From assembly GCF_001434835.1 (NCBI RefSeq), contig NZ_AZDV01000026.1, positions 524,073 through 588,072 of the forward strand: DNA of 64,000 nucleotides, given 5' to 3'. Made by a program: the position numbers and the translations under genes. The notes below the pieces were generated by a model, which was not told the DNA's origin, did not search any database, and saw only the letters and a program-made list of their open reading frames with translations. How positions within the stretch are numbered: position 1 is the stretch's first letter; every line of letters begins with the position of its first letter. Below, piece after piece: positions 21,841 to 30,479 of this stretch. The stretch is from Levilactobacillus acidifarinae DSM 19394 = JCM 15949. Lineage in GTDB: Bacteria > Bacillota > Bacilli > Lactobacillales > Lactobacillaceae.

Positions 21841-22582
21841 ACAAGAGCCGCCCCACTTCCGCGGTATACTGGCCGGTGGCATCGTACACCGTGAGCGGCG
21901 CTAAGAACCGCTGGCCGCCCGGTTTGCCATCCTTAATGGCTTCCACCAAAACCATGTTGGCTTCCTTGCCCGGCTTGGGATAAACTAACCGAATTCGTTT
22001 GGGTGCTAAGCGGTTTGCCTGCATCACCTGCAAGAGTTCCAACAACCGATCGGGCCGGTGCACGAAGTAGGCCTTCCCGTTCATTTTGAGCAACCCACTG
22101 GTGGTGGCCACCACGGTCGCCAGGGTCGTGGTAATCTCGTGGCGGGCAATCGCCAAATAACGATTCGGATTCTTCTGACTATCCGGTAGATCCGCAAAGT
22201 ACGGCGGATTGCAAGTGACCACGTCGGCCGAGTCCTTAGGCAGCCACTGGGTCACGTCGGCCAGGTCGCCCTGATAGACCGTCATTTGGGCGTCCAACTG
22301 GTTCAACGCCACACTGCGCCGCGCCATGTCGGCCAGTCGCGGTTGTAACTCCACCTCGGCAATCTGGCCGTTGGTCTTCGAACTCATAAATAAGCCCACG
22401 GCCCCGTTACCGGCACACAAATCCACCGTTAGACTTTTGGCCTTGGCCGGTAGCTTGGCGAAAGCCGCCAGCAACACGGCGTCTAACGAAAAAGCAAAGA
22501 CCTCGGGACTTTGAATGATTTGAATATCTTGACTGTAAAGTTGGTCGATTCGTTCGCCCGGACGTAACTGTGGTTGCCCCAT
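21833..22582 (-). CDS. TrmN6-like tRNA1(Val) adenine-N6 methyltransferase
   Basis: A 249-residue class I SAM-dependent methyltransferase. The SAM-binding loop is [10 protein letters not shown] (54-63) and the amino-methylating motif is NPPY (125-128), as in N6-adenine enzymes. The N-terminus ([20 protein letters not shown]) and gene order match Bacillus YabB/E. coli TrmN6, which modify A37 of tRNA-Val. The ATG at 22582 was chosen because GAAAGGATGG lies just upstream. The frame could extend to 22666 but without a site and across the divergent promoter. Confidence 0.88.
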   Translation of the reverse strand: MGQPQLRPGERIDQLYSQDIQIIQSPEVFAFSLDAVLLAAFAKLPAKAKSLTVDLCAGNGAVGLFMSSKTNGQIAEVELQPRLADMARRSVALNQLDAQMTVYQGDLADVTQWLPKDSADVVTCNPPYFADLPDSQKNPNRYLAIARHEITTTLATVVATTSGLLKMNGKAYFVHRPDRLLELLQVMQANRLAPKRIRLVYPKPGKEANMVLVEAIKDGKPGGQRFLAPLTVYDATGQYTAEVGRLLYG

Positions 22583-22619
22583 TCCGGCATCCCATCCTTT
22601 CAAATTACGGGGAGATTGC

Positions 22620-22648
22620 TTGCAACCCCCCGACTTTTTTTGCATACT
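22620..22648 (+). promoter_or_regulatory. Probable promoter of the plsC-like gene
   Basis: TTGCAA (22620-22625), 17 bases, CATACT (22643-22648), about 40 bases ahead of the start codon. Confidence 0.6.
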
Positions 22649-22687
22649 AGACAGATAGAGTTTCACTGTGAGAGGAGTGCGTCACCC

Positions 22688-23380
22688 ATGTTCTATTCGT
22701 TTTTACGCGGGCTTATCCGCGTCCTGTTGGCCCTGATCAACGGGCACGCGCGGTATCTACACCGCAAAGACTTACCGGACGGTCCCTATATCTTAGTTGG
22801 ACCACACCGGACCTGGTTTGACCCCATCTACTTTGCGTTGGGAGCCAGTCCGCGGAAATTTAGTTTTATGGCCAAAGAAGAATTGTTCCAAAACCCAATT
22901 TTACGATGGATTTTAAATCATGCCAATGCTTTTCCGGTAAATCGTGATCATCCGGGGCCTTCGGTCATCAAAACACCGGTCCGAATCCTTCGGCAGGGCG
23001 ACCTGTCACTCATCATCTTTCCGTCCGGCAGTCGCCACTCCGCCGAACTTAAGGGTGGCGCGGCCGTGATCGCTAAAATGGCCAAGGTGCCCCTGATTCC
23101 CACGGTCTATCAAGGACCGCTAACTTTCAAGCAATTGCTTACCCGCAAACGAGTCACCGTGGCTTACGGGCAACCGATCACCGTTGATCGTAAGTTAAAA
23201 CTCGACGAGGCTGGTTTAGCTCAGGTCGAACAACAAATGCAACAAGCCTTCGACCAACTGGACCGCGAGATCGATCCGACCTTCCATTACGTGGACGTTA
23301 CGGGTGAAAAGCACGCCGCCAAGGTCGAGAAGCTCGAGCGGACCGAGGAAAAGGCCGAACAGAAACTCGAAAAAAAGTAA
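22688..23380 (+). CDS. plsC: PlsC-like 1-acyl-glycerol-3-phosphate acyltransferase
   Basis: Transfers an acyl chain to lysophosphatidate at the membrane. The 230-residue protein starts with an amphipathic/hydrophobic segment, then the acyltransferase box I HRTWFD (His40...Asp45), box II around FPVNRD, and box III FPSGSRHS (111-118). Box III usually reads FPEGTRS, so the Glu is replaced here by Ser. The last 30 residues are a Lys/Glu-rich helix. AGAGGAG lies ten bases before the ATG at 22688. Shares a terminator with the convergent ABC transporter genes. Confidence 0.88.
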   Translation: MFYSFLRGLIRVLLALINGHARYLHRKDLPDGPYILVGPHRTWFDPIYFALGASPRKFSFMAKEELFQNPILRWILNHANAFPVNRDHPGPSVIKTPVRILRQGDLSLIIFPSGSRHSAELKGGAAVIAKMAKVPLIPTVYQGPLTFKQLLTRKRVTVAYGQPITVDRKLKLDEAGLAQVEQQMQQAFDQLDREIDPTFHYVDVTGEKHAAKVEKLERTEEKAEQKLEKK

Positions 23381-23389
23381 GGATACGTT

Positions 23390-23426
23390 AAACAGCCAAC
23401 CGAGACCAGGTCCCGGTTGGCTGTTT
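23390..23426. terminator. Bidirectional terminator
   Basis: Perfect 13-bp arms (23390-23402 and 23414-23426) around AACAGCCAACCG, followed by a T run on the plus strand. Lies between convergent plsC and the ABC exporter. Confidence 0.9.
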
Positions 23427-23431
23427 TTTGT

Positions 23432-25225
23432 CTAAGCGTGAGCGGCATTTTGGAGTTGAATCATGTCGTAGTAGTACCCCTGTTGTTGCATCAGTTCGTC
23501 GTTGGTCCCCCGCTCGACAATGTGCCCCTGATGAAGCACCAGGATCAAGTCGGCGTTTTGAATCGTCGATAACCGGTGGGCAATGGCGACCGTGGTCCGG
23601 TTTGCCCGTAACCGGGATAACCCGGTCTGAATCATGGTTTCCGTCTGAGTATCCACGTTGGCCGTGGCTTCATCCAGAATTAAAATTTTCGGATCGGTCA
23701 CCACGGTGCGAGCAAAAGTAATCAATTGTCGTTGACCGGCCGAGTATTCGGTCCCCCGCTCCAAGACCGGTGTCGCGTACCCTTGCGGCAAACGGTCGAT
23801 AAACTCGTCGGCCTGCACGAATTGGGCCGCTTGGTGAACCTGTTCGTCGGTAATGGCGGGATTAAACATCCGAATATTACTCTGAATATCCCCGTAGAAG
23901 AGTTGCGGCTCCTGCAGGACGAGTCCCAGTTTGGCCCGCAATTCCGCGGCCGGATACTCGCGAATGTCGCGACCGTCGATTAAGACCTGACCACTTTGGA
24001 ATTCGTAGAAGCGCATCAACACGTTAATCGTCGAGGTCTTCCCGGACCCGGTCTCCCCGACCAACGCCACGGTCTGTCCCGGTTCGGCCACGAAGGACAC
24101 GTCCTTTAAAACCGGATGTTGCGGGTCGTACCCAAACGTCACGTGGCGAAATTCAACCTTTCCCTGCGTAATCTGCGCGCCGGTGACGGGATGCTGTTGC
24201 GGCGCCAGGGTTCGATCATCGAGGATCCGTAAGACCCGCGAACCGGCAACCATCCCATTTTGAAAGTCACTGAGACTATCCATCATCTGACTCATCGGAC
24301 TGTAGAAGTTATTCAGGTAGGTAATAAAGGCGTACACGACCCCGGCGGCCACCACCTCATGCATCCCCCGCAAACCGAATAGGCCCAGCACAATTACCGT
24401 GCCTAAGGCGTATAACAGGTTAATCATGGGACTCAACAGTAACGAGTTGGTTCGAATCATGGCCCGCCGCGTCCCGTAATAAGCCTCGTTAGTCTTTTCA
24501 AACCGTGTGGCCATCCGTTTTTCTTGCCGGAATTCCTGAATTACACTGATCCCGGTAATCGCTTCGCTTAATTTCGTGTTCAGCTCACTCAGTCGTTCAC
24601 GCATGCGGCGGTAGACCCGGGAACTAAACTTTTGATAATACCAAATGATAAAAAGTAAAAAGGGCACCAGAATCAGCGTGGCTAACGCGACCGTCCAGTC
24701 GGTCAGGACCATGGCAATGATCGAGGTGATCACCGCAAACACGGCAAAAATCAGCGTGTTAAACAACGCCCAAAAGTTTGAGAAGGTCATGGTGTCGTTC
24801 ATTAGCCGTGACAGGATCGAGCCCCCCGGCGTCTGGTCAAAATAACGCATGCCCTTGCCGTGGAGCTCGGCAAACAGGTGTCGCCGCACGCCTTCCAACA
24901 TGTACTCGGCTCCCATGGTACTGGTATAGTTTTGCCAGTACTGAGTGAGGGCCTTCACCACCATGCCGAACAAGTAAAGCCCGGCGAACAACCACATAAT
25001 GGTCAGCGTTGCCGACCCGCGGCGAAGGTAATGGTCCATGTACAGTTGTAGGAGCCACGGTAAGAAGACGTTGATGCCACTGATCAGTGCCGAGAAAAGA
25101 ATCGACCCGATAAAGAACCATTTATAGGGCGCGGCAAACTTGATCAGCCGTTTAATGACCGTAAGTTGTTCCTTAGTGGACATGCTGTGGGCCCACACCG
25201 ATTCCGTTGTTTTATTCGCGACCAT
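23432..25225 (-). CDS. ABC exporter half-transporter, canonical-Walker subunit of a heterodimer
   Basis: 597 residues: six membrane segments (about 35-325) then an ATPase domain. Walker A is GETGSGKTS, Walker B with the catalytic Glu is ILILDEATANVD, and the signature is YSAGQRQL instead of LSGGQ. With its partner it forms a heterodimeric multidrug- or lipid-type exporter like LmrCD, BmrCD or TM287/288; the substrate is not readable. GGGAGG precedes the ATG, which overlaps the partner gene by 14 bases, so equal translation is likely. Confidence 0.93.
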   Translation of the reverse strand: MVANKTTESVWAHSMSTKEQLTVIKRLIKFAAPYKWFFIGSILFSALISGINVFLPWLLQLYMDHYLRRGSATLTIMWLFAGLYLFGMVVKALTQYWQNYTSTMGAEYMLEGVRRHLFAELHGKGMRYFDQTPGGSILSRLMNDTMTFSNFWALFNTLIFAVFAVITSIIAMVLTDWTVALATLILVPFLLFIIWYYQKFSSRVYRRMRERLSELNTKLSEAITGISVIQEFRQEKRMATRFEKTNEAYYGTRRAMIRTNSLLLSPMINLLYALGTVIVLGLFGLRGMHEVVAAGVVYAFITYLNNFYSPMSQMMDSLSDFQNGMVAGSRVLRILDDRTLAPQQHPVTGAQITQGKVEFRHVTFGYDPQHPVLKDVSFVAEPGQTVALVGETGSGKTSTINVLMRFYEFQSGQVLIDGRDIREYPAAELRAKLGLVLQEPQLFYGDIQSNIRMFNPAITDEQVHQAAQFVQADEFIDRLPQGYATPVLERGTEYSAGQRQLITFARTVVTDPKILILDEATANVDTQTETMIQTGLSRLRANRTTVAIAHRLSTIQNADLILVLHQGHIVERGTNDELMQQQGYYYDMIQLQNAAHA

Positions 25226-26975
25226 TCTGCTCGCCTCCCTTGACGCGGGTTTCTAATTGCTGTTGCGTAAACATCCGGTAATACCAGCCGTGGGTCGCCA
25301 TCAGGCTCGCGTGGTCGCCGCGCTCGATGATCTGACCATGATCCATCACGATGATTTCGTCGGCGTTCATGACCGAACTCAGCCGGTGCGCCGCAATAAT
25401 GGTGGTCTTGTTGGCCCGTTCTTGCCGCAGGTTAGCCAAGATTTCGGTTTCGGTCTCCGCGTCGACCGCGGACAACGCGTCATCTAAAATCAGCAACTCC
25501 GGCTTGATCAATAACGCCCGGGCAATCGCTAACCGTTGGCGTTGGCCCCCGGACAGCGAAATGCCGTCTTCCCCGACCTGCGTTGCGTAACCGGCCGGTA
25601 ACTGAGCAATTTGATGGGCCAGATCACTCTTTTGAGCCGCGTCTTCCACTTGATTCTGCGTCGCTTGCGGACGGGCAAACCGAATATTTTCCAGAATACT
25701 ATCGGAGAACAGAAAGCTTTCCTGCGGGACGTAACCAATGGCCGGCAGATAGCTGTCTAACGCGTAATCCTTAATCGGCCGTCCGCCAAACTTAATTTCC
25801 CCTTGGTAGTCGTCAAACTCGCGTAAAATTAATTTCATGATCGACGATTTACCGGCGCCGACCCGGCCGACGATTCCGAGGGTGTGCCCCGCAGCCAGGT
25901 CAAAGTTGATGTCGTGCAAACTGGTTTGCTCGTCGTCGGGATAGTTAAACTGCGTGACGTGGTAACTCAATTCACCCTGTGGCCGCGTCGTGAGCCCGTC
26001 CGTTTTATCAATGACCTTACTTTGTTGGTTTAACAGTTCCATGACCCGGTCGTAACTGGCATTCCCCCGTTCCATGGTATTAAAGAGCATCCCCACGGCA
26101 AACATCGGCCAAACCATCATGGCTAGATAACTAATGAAAGAAACCAGGTTACCAATCGTAATGGTTCCCTGCATGACAAAGGTTCCCCCTAAGACGATAG
26201 TCGCCACGTACGACACAGAAATAATCAAGGTAATCCCCGGATCAAACAGCGAATCCAAGTGATTAACGTGGCGGTTAATCCGAATGGTCTGGTCGATCTG
26301 GCGATTATAGTCGGCCACATCTTCTTGGTCCTGACCCAACGCCTTGATGACCTTGATCCCACTGATACTTTCCTGGGCCTTATTGTTCAGCCGTGAAAAG
26401 GCGGCCTGGGACTTGCCAAACGCCCGGTGAATTTTTTGCCCCAAGAACCAGGATATCCCCGCTAGAAATGGGAACGGGATCACGGCCAATAACGTCAACC
26501 GCCAATTAATCAGGGCCATCATGGCAATCAGCGTGGTCCCCCCGGTAATGATGGCGTCGGCAAACTGCAGGATGCCCCCGCCGGCGACCCGCTGAACGGC
26601 TTCCAAGTCGTTAGTCGCGTGAGCCATGAGGTCCCCGGTCCGGTAACGTTGATAGAAGGTACGATCCATCCCCATAAAGTGTTGAAACAACCGGTCGCGT
26701 AGCAGCTGTTCGAGCCGCGCGGCCCCGCCCCAAATGGCGTTACGCCACATGTAACGCGTCAGGTATTGGGCGACCGCGGCCCCGGCGACTACCGCTAAGT
26801 CGATGGCCAGTAGCGAACCGGTCATGGTGCGCCCGTGAATACTATCGACCATGTTGCCGATAATCCGGGGCGGCACGATGGCAATGATGGCGGTCAGTAA
26901 TAACCCGATTACCCCCACCAAATAGCGTTGCCACTCGAGTCGGAAATACCAAGCCAATTTTTTAAAGATACTCAC
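25212..26975 (-). CDS. ABC exporter half-transporter, degenerate-Walker B subunit of a heterodimer
   Basis: 587 residues: six membrane segments (about 15-300) and an ATPase domain with Walker A GRVGAGKSS, an intact LSGGQRQR signature and Walker B ending LLILDDALSAVD. The catalytic Glu is replaced by Asp. Together with the downstream gene this gives one consensus and one degenerate ATP site, the hallmark of heterodimeric exporters. First of a two-gene unit; AAGGAGG precedes the ATG at 26975. Confidence 0.93.
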   Translation of the reverse strand: MSIFKKLAWYFRLEWQRYLVGVIGLLLTAIIAIVPPRIIGNMVDSIHGRTMTGSLLAIDLAVVAGAAVAQYLTRYMWRNAIWGGAARLEQLLRDRLFQHFMGMDRTFYQRYRTGDLMAHATNDLEAVQRVAGGGILQFADAIITGGTTLIAMMALINWRLTLLAVIPFPFLAGISWFLGQKIHRAFGKSQAAFSRLNNKAQESISGIKVIKALGQDQEDVADYNRQIDQTIRINRHVNHLDSLFDPGITLIISVSYVATIVLGGTFVMQGTITIGNLVSFISYLAMMVWPMFAVGMLFNTMERGNASYDRVMELLNQQSKVIDKTDGLTTRPQGELSYHVTQFNYPDDEQTSLHDINFDLAAGHTLGIVGRVGAGKSSIMKLILREFDDYQGEIKFGGRPIKDYALDSYLPAIGYVPQESFLFSDSILENIRFARPQATQNQVEDAAQKSDLAHQIAQLPAGYATQVGEDGISLSGGQRQRLAIARALLIKPELLILDDALSAVDAETETEILANLRQERANKTTIIAAHRLSSVMNADEIIVMDHGQIIERGDHASLMATHGWYYRMFTQQQLETRVKGGEQNGRE

Positions 26976-27065
26976 CCAGTATCCCTCCTTAAATTAAAAT
27001 ATGATTAGAAACTCATTATAGCAGACCTAACTAGTCTAGCGAACTCCCCTAAAAAAGCAATCAAA

Positions 27066-27098
27066 AAGACTCGTCACCAACTATCGGCGACGAGTCTT
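27066..27098 (-). terminator. Intrinsic terminator after yneF
   Basis: 10-bp arms AAGACTCGTC and GACGAGTCTT, followed by TTTTTGA on the minus strand. Confidence 0.85.
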
Positions 27099-27110
27099 CC
27101 GTTAACGAAG

Positions 27111-27341
27111 TTATTTCTTGGTATTACGGGATTGTTGTTGCATGGCGTTCATCATTTGATGAAGCTTCCGTTGTGATGGCTTTTGCCCCATCTGTAACAT
27201 CATGGCTCGTAATTGATCTTCATTAATAGGCGGATTGTCTCTCAGGTAGTTTTCCATGTATTTACGTGCACCGAAGAAGCCCCCTACAGCGCAGGCAATT
27301 CCGACGACGATCACGATGAGGATCCAAATTCCAGTTGACAA
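27111..27341 (-). CDS. yneF: YneF family (UPF0154) membrane protein
   Basis: 76 residues: one N-terminal membrane segment ([20 protein letters not shown]) followed by the conserved cytoplasmic pattern [30 protein letters not shown] and QRKLHQMMN. This is the UPF0154/YneF family, found next to the lexA region in Bacillus. The TTG at 27341 was chosen since GGGAGGG lies eight bases upstream. An ATG at 27371 would add ten residues without a good site. Function unknown. Confidence 0.88.
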   Translation of the reverse strand: MSTGIWILIVIVVGIACAVGGFFGARKYMENYLRDNPPINEDQLRAMMLQMGQKPSQRKLHQMMNAMQQQSRNTKK

Positions 27342-27406
27342 GACGTTTCCCTCCCTTACAAAAGCATTCATTAGACAATTTTACACAAACTTAACCCAAA
27401 ATAAAA

Positions 27407-27431
27407 GAGTGAATCTCAAAAAGACTCACTC
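27407..27431 (-). terminator. Intrinsic terminator between the DUF896 gene and yneF
   Basis: 10-bp arms with one mismatch (GAGTGAATCT and AGACTCACTC), followed by TTTTATTTT on the minus strand. Confidence 0.75.
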
Positions 27432-27438
27432 CCCGGAC

Positions 27439-27687
27439 CTAATCATGACGTAAGCCCTTGCCGCGTTGCACCTGCCGCACCTTTTCGGGGGTCACTTCTT
27501 TGCCGTTTTTATCGTAAACCTGCATCATTTCGACCTGACTCTTGAAGCTTTCCCGGAAAAGCTTGAGGTATTGTTGCCGTAAATCGGCCCGTTCCGCTTT
27601 TTCGGCGGCCGTTAATTCCGATTCTTTGGCCTTGTGTGCCAATTCGTTAATCCGCACCAGTAACGTATCCATCGTGGTTTCTGCCAT
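27439..27687 (-). CDS. DUF896 (YnzC/UPF0291) protein
   Basis: 82 residues with the family features LLVRINELAHKAKESELTAAE, then LRQQYLKLFRESF and the C-terminal VYDKNGKEVTPEKVRQVQ. YnzC-type proteins are small helical hairpins of unknown function, encoded in the SOS-regulated yneA-yneB-ynzC operon next to lexA in B. subtilis. Here it is divergent from lexA. AAAGGAG lies about 12 bases before the ATG at 27687. No yneA-like gene is seen between it and lexA. Confidence 0.88.
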   Translation of the reverse strand: MAETTMDTLLVRINELAHKAKESELTAAEKAERADLRQQYLKLFRESFKSQVEMMQVYDKNGKEVTPEKVRQVQRGKGLRHD

Positions 27688-27791
27688 AACCTGCTGACAC
27701 TCCTTTAATTGATTTTTAAATTTATGCATCGCGTGAGTTTAAAACACACCTAATCATATCAGGGTTAATTTCAGAATTCAACTCATTTACC

Positions 27792-27805
27792 CGAACATCC
27801 GTTTG
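27792..27805 (+). promoter_or_regulatory. LexA operator (SOS box)
   Basis: CGAACATCCGTTTG matches the Gram-positive SOS box (CGAAC-4-GTTCG) at all but two positions. It overlaps the lexA -35 element, giving autorepression. It lies between lexA and the divergent DUF896 gene and could act on both. Confidence 0.8.
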
Positions 27806-27831
27806 AAAACGTTCGCTACCTATGCTAGAAT
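27803..27831 (+). promoter_or_regulatory. lexA promoter
   Basis: TTGAAA (27803-27808), 17-base spacer, TAGAAT (27826-27831). The -35 overlaps the SOS box. Confidence 0.8.
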
Positions 27832-27874
27832 TGGGTTAAACTATACTACGAATGACGAACGAGGTGGCAATATT

Positions 27875-28504
27875 ATGACCAAAGCTTCTGAGAGTAAACA
27901 AATTGCCGTTCTACGCTTCATCTGGGAACGGGTTAACGAAAAGGGCTACCCACCAACTGTTCGGGAAATTGGGGAAGCCGTTTCACTGTCTTCAACCTCG
28001 ACGGTTCACGGCCACATCGCCCGCCTGGAAAAAAAGGGCTTACTGACCAAGGACCCGACCAAACCCCGGGCGCTAGAAGTCACGGCAGCCGGCTTAGAAG
28101 AACTCGGCGTGCACGAACAACAAACCCAGATTCCCGTTTTGGGAACTGTCACGGCGGGTGAACCCATCCTGGCCGTCCAGGAAGCTACGGACTACTTCCC
28201 GGTTCCCCCAGAGTTTGAGAGTAGTGAAGATCAGCTCTTCATGCTGACTATTCGCGGTGAGAGTATGATTAATATCGGCATCCTAAATGGCGACCAGGTC
28301 ATCGTTCGGCGGCAACAAAACGCCGACAACGGTGACGTGGTGATTGCCATGACCGAGGAAAACGAAGCCACGTGCAAGCGATTCTTCAAGGAAGCCGACC
28401 ATTATCGACTCCAACCAGAAAACGACACCATGGCCCCGATTATCTTAAATCAGGTCACCATTTTAGGTAAGGTCGTGGGCCTGTTCCGCGACGACGTGCA
28501 CTAA
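27875..28504 (+). CDS. lexA: SOS response repressor LexA
   Basis: Represses DNA-damage genes and cleaves itself when RecA is activated. The 209 residues have a winged helix-turn-helix N-terminus ([24 protein letters not shown]), the Ala94-Gly95 cleavage site (TVTAGEP), catalytic Ser130 (RGESM) and Lys168 (ATCKRF). GAGGTGG precedes the ATG at 27875. An upstream in-frame ATG at 27803 lies within the promoter and is rejected. Confidence 0.97.
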   Translation: MTKASESKQIAVLRFIWERVNEKGYPPTVREIGEAVSLSSTSTVHGHIARLEKKGLLTKDPTKPRALEVTAAGLEELGVHEQQTQIPVLGTVTAGEPILAVQEATDYFPVPPEFESSEDQLFMLTIRGESMINIGILNGDQVIVRRQQNADNGDVVIAMTEENEATCKRFFKEADHYRLQPENDTMAPIILNQVTILGKVVGLFRDDVH

Positions 28505-28510
28505 ATCAGT

Positions 28511-28554
28511 AATTAAAAAGCATTTTCCGCGTAAACGGAAAATGCTTTTTAATT
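28511..28554. terminator. Bidirectional terminator
   Basis: Near-perfect 19-base arms rich in A/T at the ends with GCATTTTCCG in the middle. Shared by convergent lexA and ndt. Confidence 0.92.
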
Positions 28555-28559
28555 TGGAT

Positions 28560-29000
28560 TTAAATGACTTCGCCCTCGTATCGATTAGCCGGTAACTTAG
28601 CAAAATCGTAAGTGCGCAGCTCATCGGCCTGGGTCAGGTAAGCCTGTAAGCTCTCGGCCAGCATCAAGTTCACGATGTTGTCCTTTTCGTGAACCAGGAT
28701 CACCGGCGTATGGCTGTGATAGGCGTACCCAATCTCAAAGGCGGTGCCGGAATCAACCTGATCATCCACATAATCGGCTAACGCGACCACCACGTCAGCC
28801 GCATCAATTTGGTCGGTGTCCATCTTGAAAGTTTTGGCACACCAAGCTGGCGTTCCCATTTCGAAGTCACGGACTTCGTGTGACCGGGGACTAAAAACGT
28901 GCCCCACTTGGGGGTTGGCGGCTAAGGCCTGTTCGGCCCGGCCGATCCGTTCTAACTGTTCATCATCAAAAAAGGGTCCTGCTAAATAGATATTCGTCAC
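28560..29000 (-). CDS. ndt: Nucleoside 2-deoxyribosyltransferase
   Basis: Swaps the base of 2'-deoxynucleosides, a salvage enzyme typical of lactobacilli. The 146 residues show the N-terminal IYLAGPFF strand-loop, FSPRSHE, DTDQIDAADVVVALADY and the nucleophile motif DSGTAFEIGYA (Glu89). It ends close to the C-terminus seen in family members. The GTG start at 29000 follows GAGGAG. A TATAAT with an overlapping palindrome lies upstream. Confidence 0.93.
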   Translation of the reverse strand: MTNIYLAGPFFDDEQLERIGRAEQALAANPQVGHVFSPRSHEVRDFEMGTPAWCAKTFKMDTDQIDAADVVVALADYVDDQVDSGTAFEIGYAYHSHTPVILVHEKDNIVNLMLAESLQAYLTQADELRTYDFAKLPANRYEGEVI

Positions 29001-29032
29001 GTTAATCTCCTCGTTTTCTCTTAAGTACGTTC

Positions 29033-29056
29033 ATTATAGCGAAAAAGTTAACTTTT
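29033..29056 (-). promoter_or_regulatory. ndt promoter with palindromic operator candidate
   Basis: On the minus strand a perfect TATAAT (29033-29038) has directly upstream of it the 14-bp palindrome AAAAGTTAACTTTT (29043-29056), which fills the spacer where a repressor would block polymerase. The expected -35 position is a poor match. Confidence 0.5.
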
Positions 29057-29153
29057 AGCGATATATTTTTACCGATTGTCCGGAATTTTATATTAATCTT
29101 CTTATAACTGGTTGTTTACGTCCCGTCGACGCCCGAAGTCCCAAACAATCTTC

Positions 29154-30323
29154 CTAGCGCTGGCGGTACTGCCGTTGCTGACGTTGCCGTCCGGCCAGAT
29201 AAAACGGTGCCGTCTCGGTCCCCACCGGTAACCGAACGTCACGCCCGTCATTCGGGAGCTGTTGTTGGAAAATGCTTTCGTATTCCGCCACACTAACGGC
29301 CCGCCTGTTGGTGAGTAACGCCGTTAAGGCCGCGTCATCAAACCCGCGGCGATAGTGCGGCTGAACCGTCCCGCTGTAGAACTCGCCTTCCGCACCCGAA
29401 CCGTAGCTAAAGCACCCCAGCCGGTCCCCCGCCCGTAACGCACCGTGACGTAACAAGGATAGGAGACTTAAGTACAGCGATCCGGTGTACAGGTTTCCCA
29501 CGTTGCGGTTATCCAACTGACTGGCCTCAAAGGCCGCGGTTAGTTCCTGTTGGTGAGCGGGAGTGGCTTCCGGGAGCACCTGACGCAAGCCCTTGCGGCC
29601 CATCTTGGTAAACGGTAAATGGAACACCATTGCCGCAAAGTCGGCAATCGTCCGGCCCGTTTGTTGTTGGTAGTCCGCCCAAGTTGTCTTAAAGAAGTCT
29701 AAGTACACGTTGGTCGAGTATTTCCCGTCTACTAAGGCCTCGGTCCGGTCCAATGGTCGCCAAAAATCCATTACGTCAGCCGTATGGTAGGTGCTAATCG
29801 TATCTAAGGCCAAGATTTGCGGGTTCGCCGTGATTAACATCGCCACGGCCCCACCGCCTTGCGTAACCTCACCAGCCGTTCGTAACCCGTAACGGGCAAT
29901 GTCGGCCCCAATCACGAGGACCTTGGCCGTGGGACGGGCCCGAACGTAGTCGGCAGCCAGCTGGAGGCCGGCCGTAGCCCCGTAACAAGCCTGTTTCAGC
30001 TCAACGGCCCGGGTATCGGGCGCCAAGCCTAACAGGTGGGCGAGATAAACCGCCGTCGCCTTCGAATTGTCAATTCCCGATTCGGTCCCGAACAACACCA
30101 TCTTGACGTCCGCTAAATCGGCGGGCGTGAGAATTTGAGTGGCCGCGTTGGCCGCCATGGTGACCACATCTTGGGTCGGTGGAATCACCGCTTGCTTGTC
30201 CTGACCAATGCCGACATGGTACTTGGCGGGATCTTCTCCGCGCGCCAACGCCAGTGCCGTCATATCTAAATACAGTTGGGGGGTGTAGAACCCCAGTCGA
30301 TCAATTCCCACCGTTACGGTCAT
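29154..30323 (-). CDS. mvaS: Hydroxymethylglutaryl-CoA synthase
   Basis: Condenses acetyl-CoA and acetoacetyl-CoA, the committed supply step of the mevalonate pathway to isopentenyl diphosphate. The 389 residues carry catalytic Glu81 (FGTESGID), Cys113 (KQACYGAT) and the His motif MVFHLPFTKMGRK. Length is normal. AAGGAGG precedes the ATG. It stands alone here, without mvaA or mvaK next to it. Its product feeds the uppS pathway. Confidence 0.97.
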   Translation of the reverse strand: MTVTVGIDRLGFYTPQLYLDMTALALARGEDPAKYHVGIGQDKQAVIPPTQDVVTMAANAATQILTPADLADVKMVLFGTESGIDNSKATAVYLAHLLGLAPDTRAVELKQACYGATAGLQLAADYVRARPTAKVLVIGADIARYGLRTAGEVTQGGGAVAMLITANPQILALDTISTYHTADVMDFWRPLDRTEALVDGKYSTNVYLDFFKTTWADYQQQTGRTIADFAAMVFHLPFTKMGRKGLRQVLPEATPAHQQELTAAFEASQLDNRNVGNLYTGSLYLSLLSLLRHGALRAGDRLGCFSYGSGAEGEFYSGTVQPHYRRGFDDAALTALLTNRRAVSVAEYESIFQQQLPNDGRDVRLPVGTETAPFYLAGRQRQQRQYRQR

Positions 30324-30479
30324 GTTCCTTATCCTCCTTGAAAACCATGAATTACTGGCATTAACTTTACCATTTTTCGGGGATTCTCGGCAAGTTTTCC
30401 CGTAATTGTAGGGACCAATTTGCCGGACAAATAACGGCTGAATTTGCGTTTAAATTCCTTTTTGTTATCTACAATCTAG

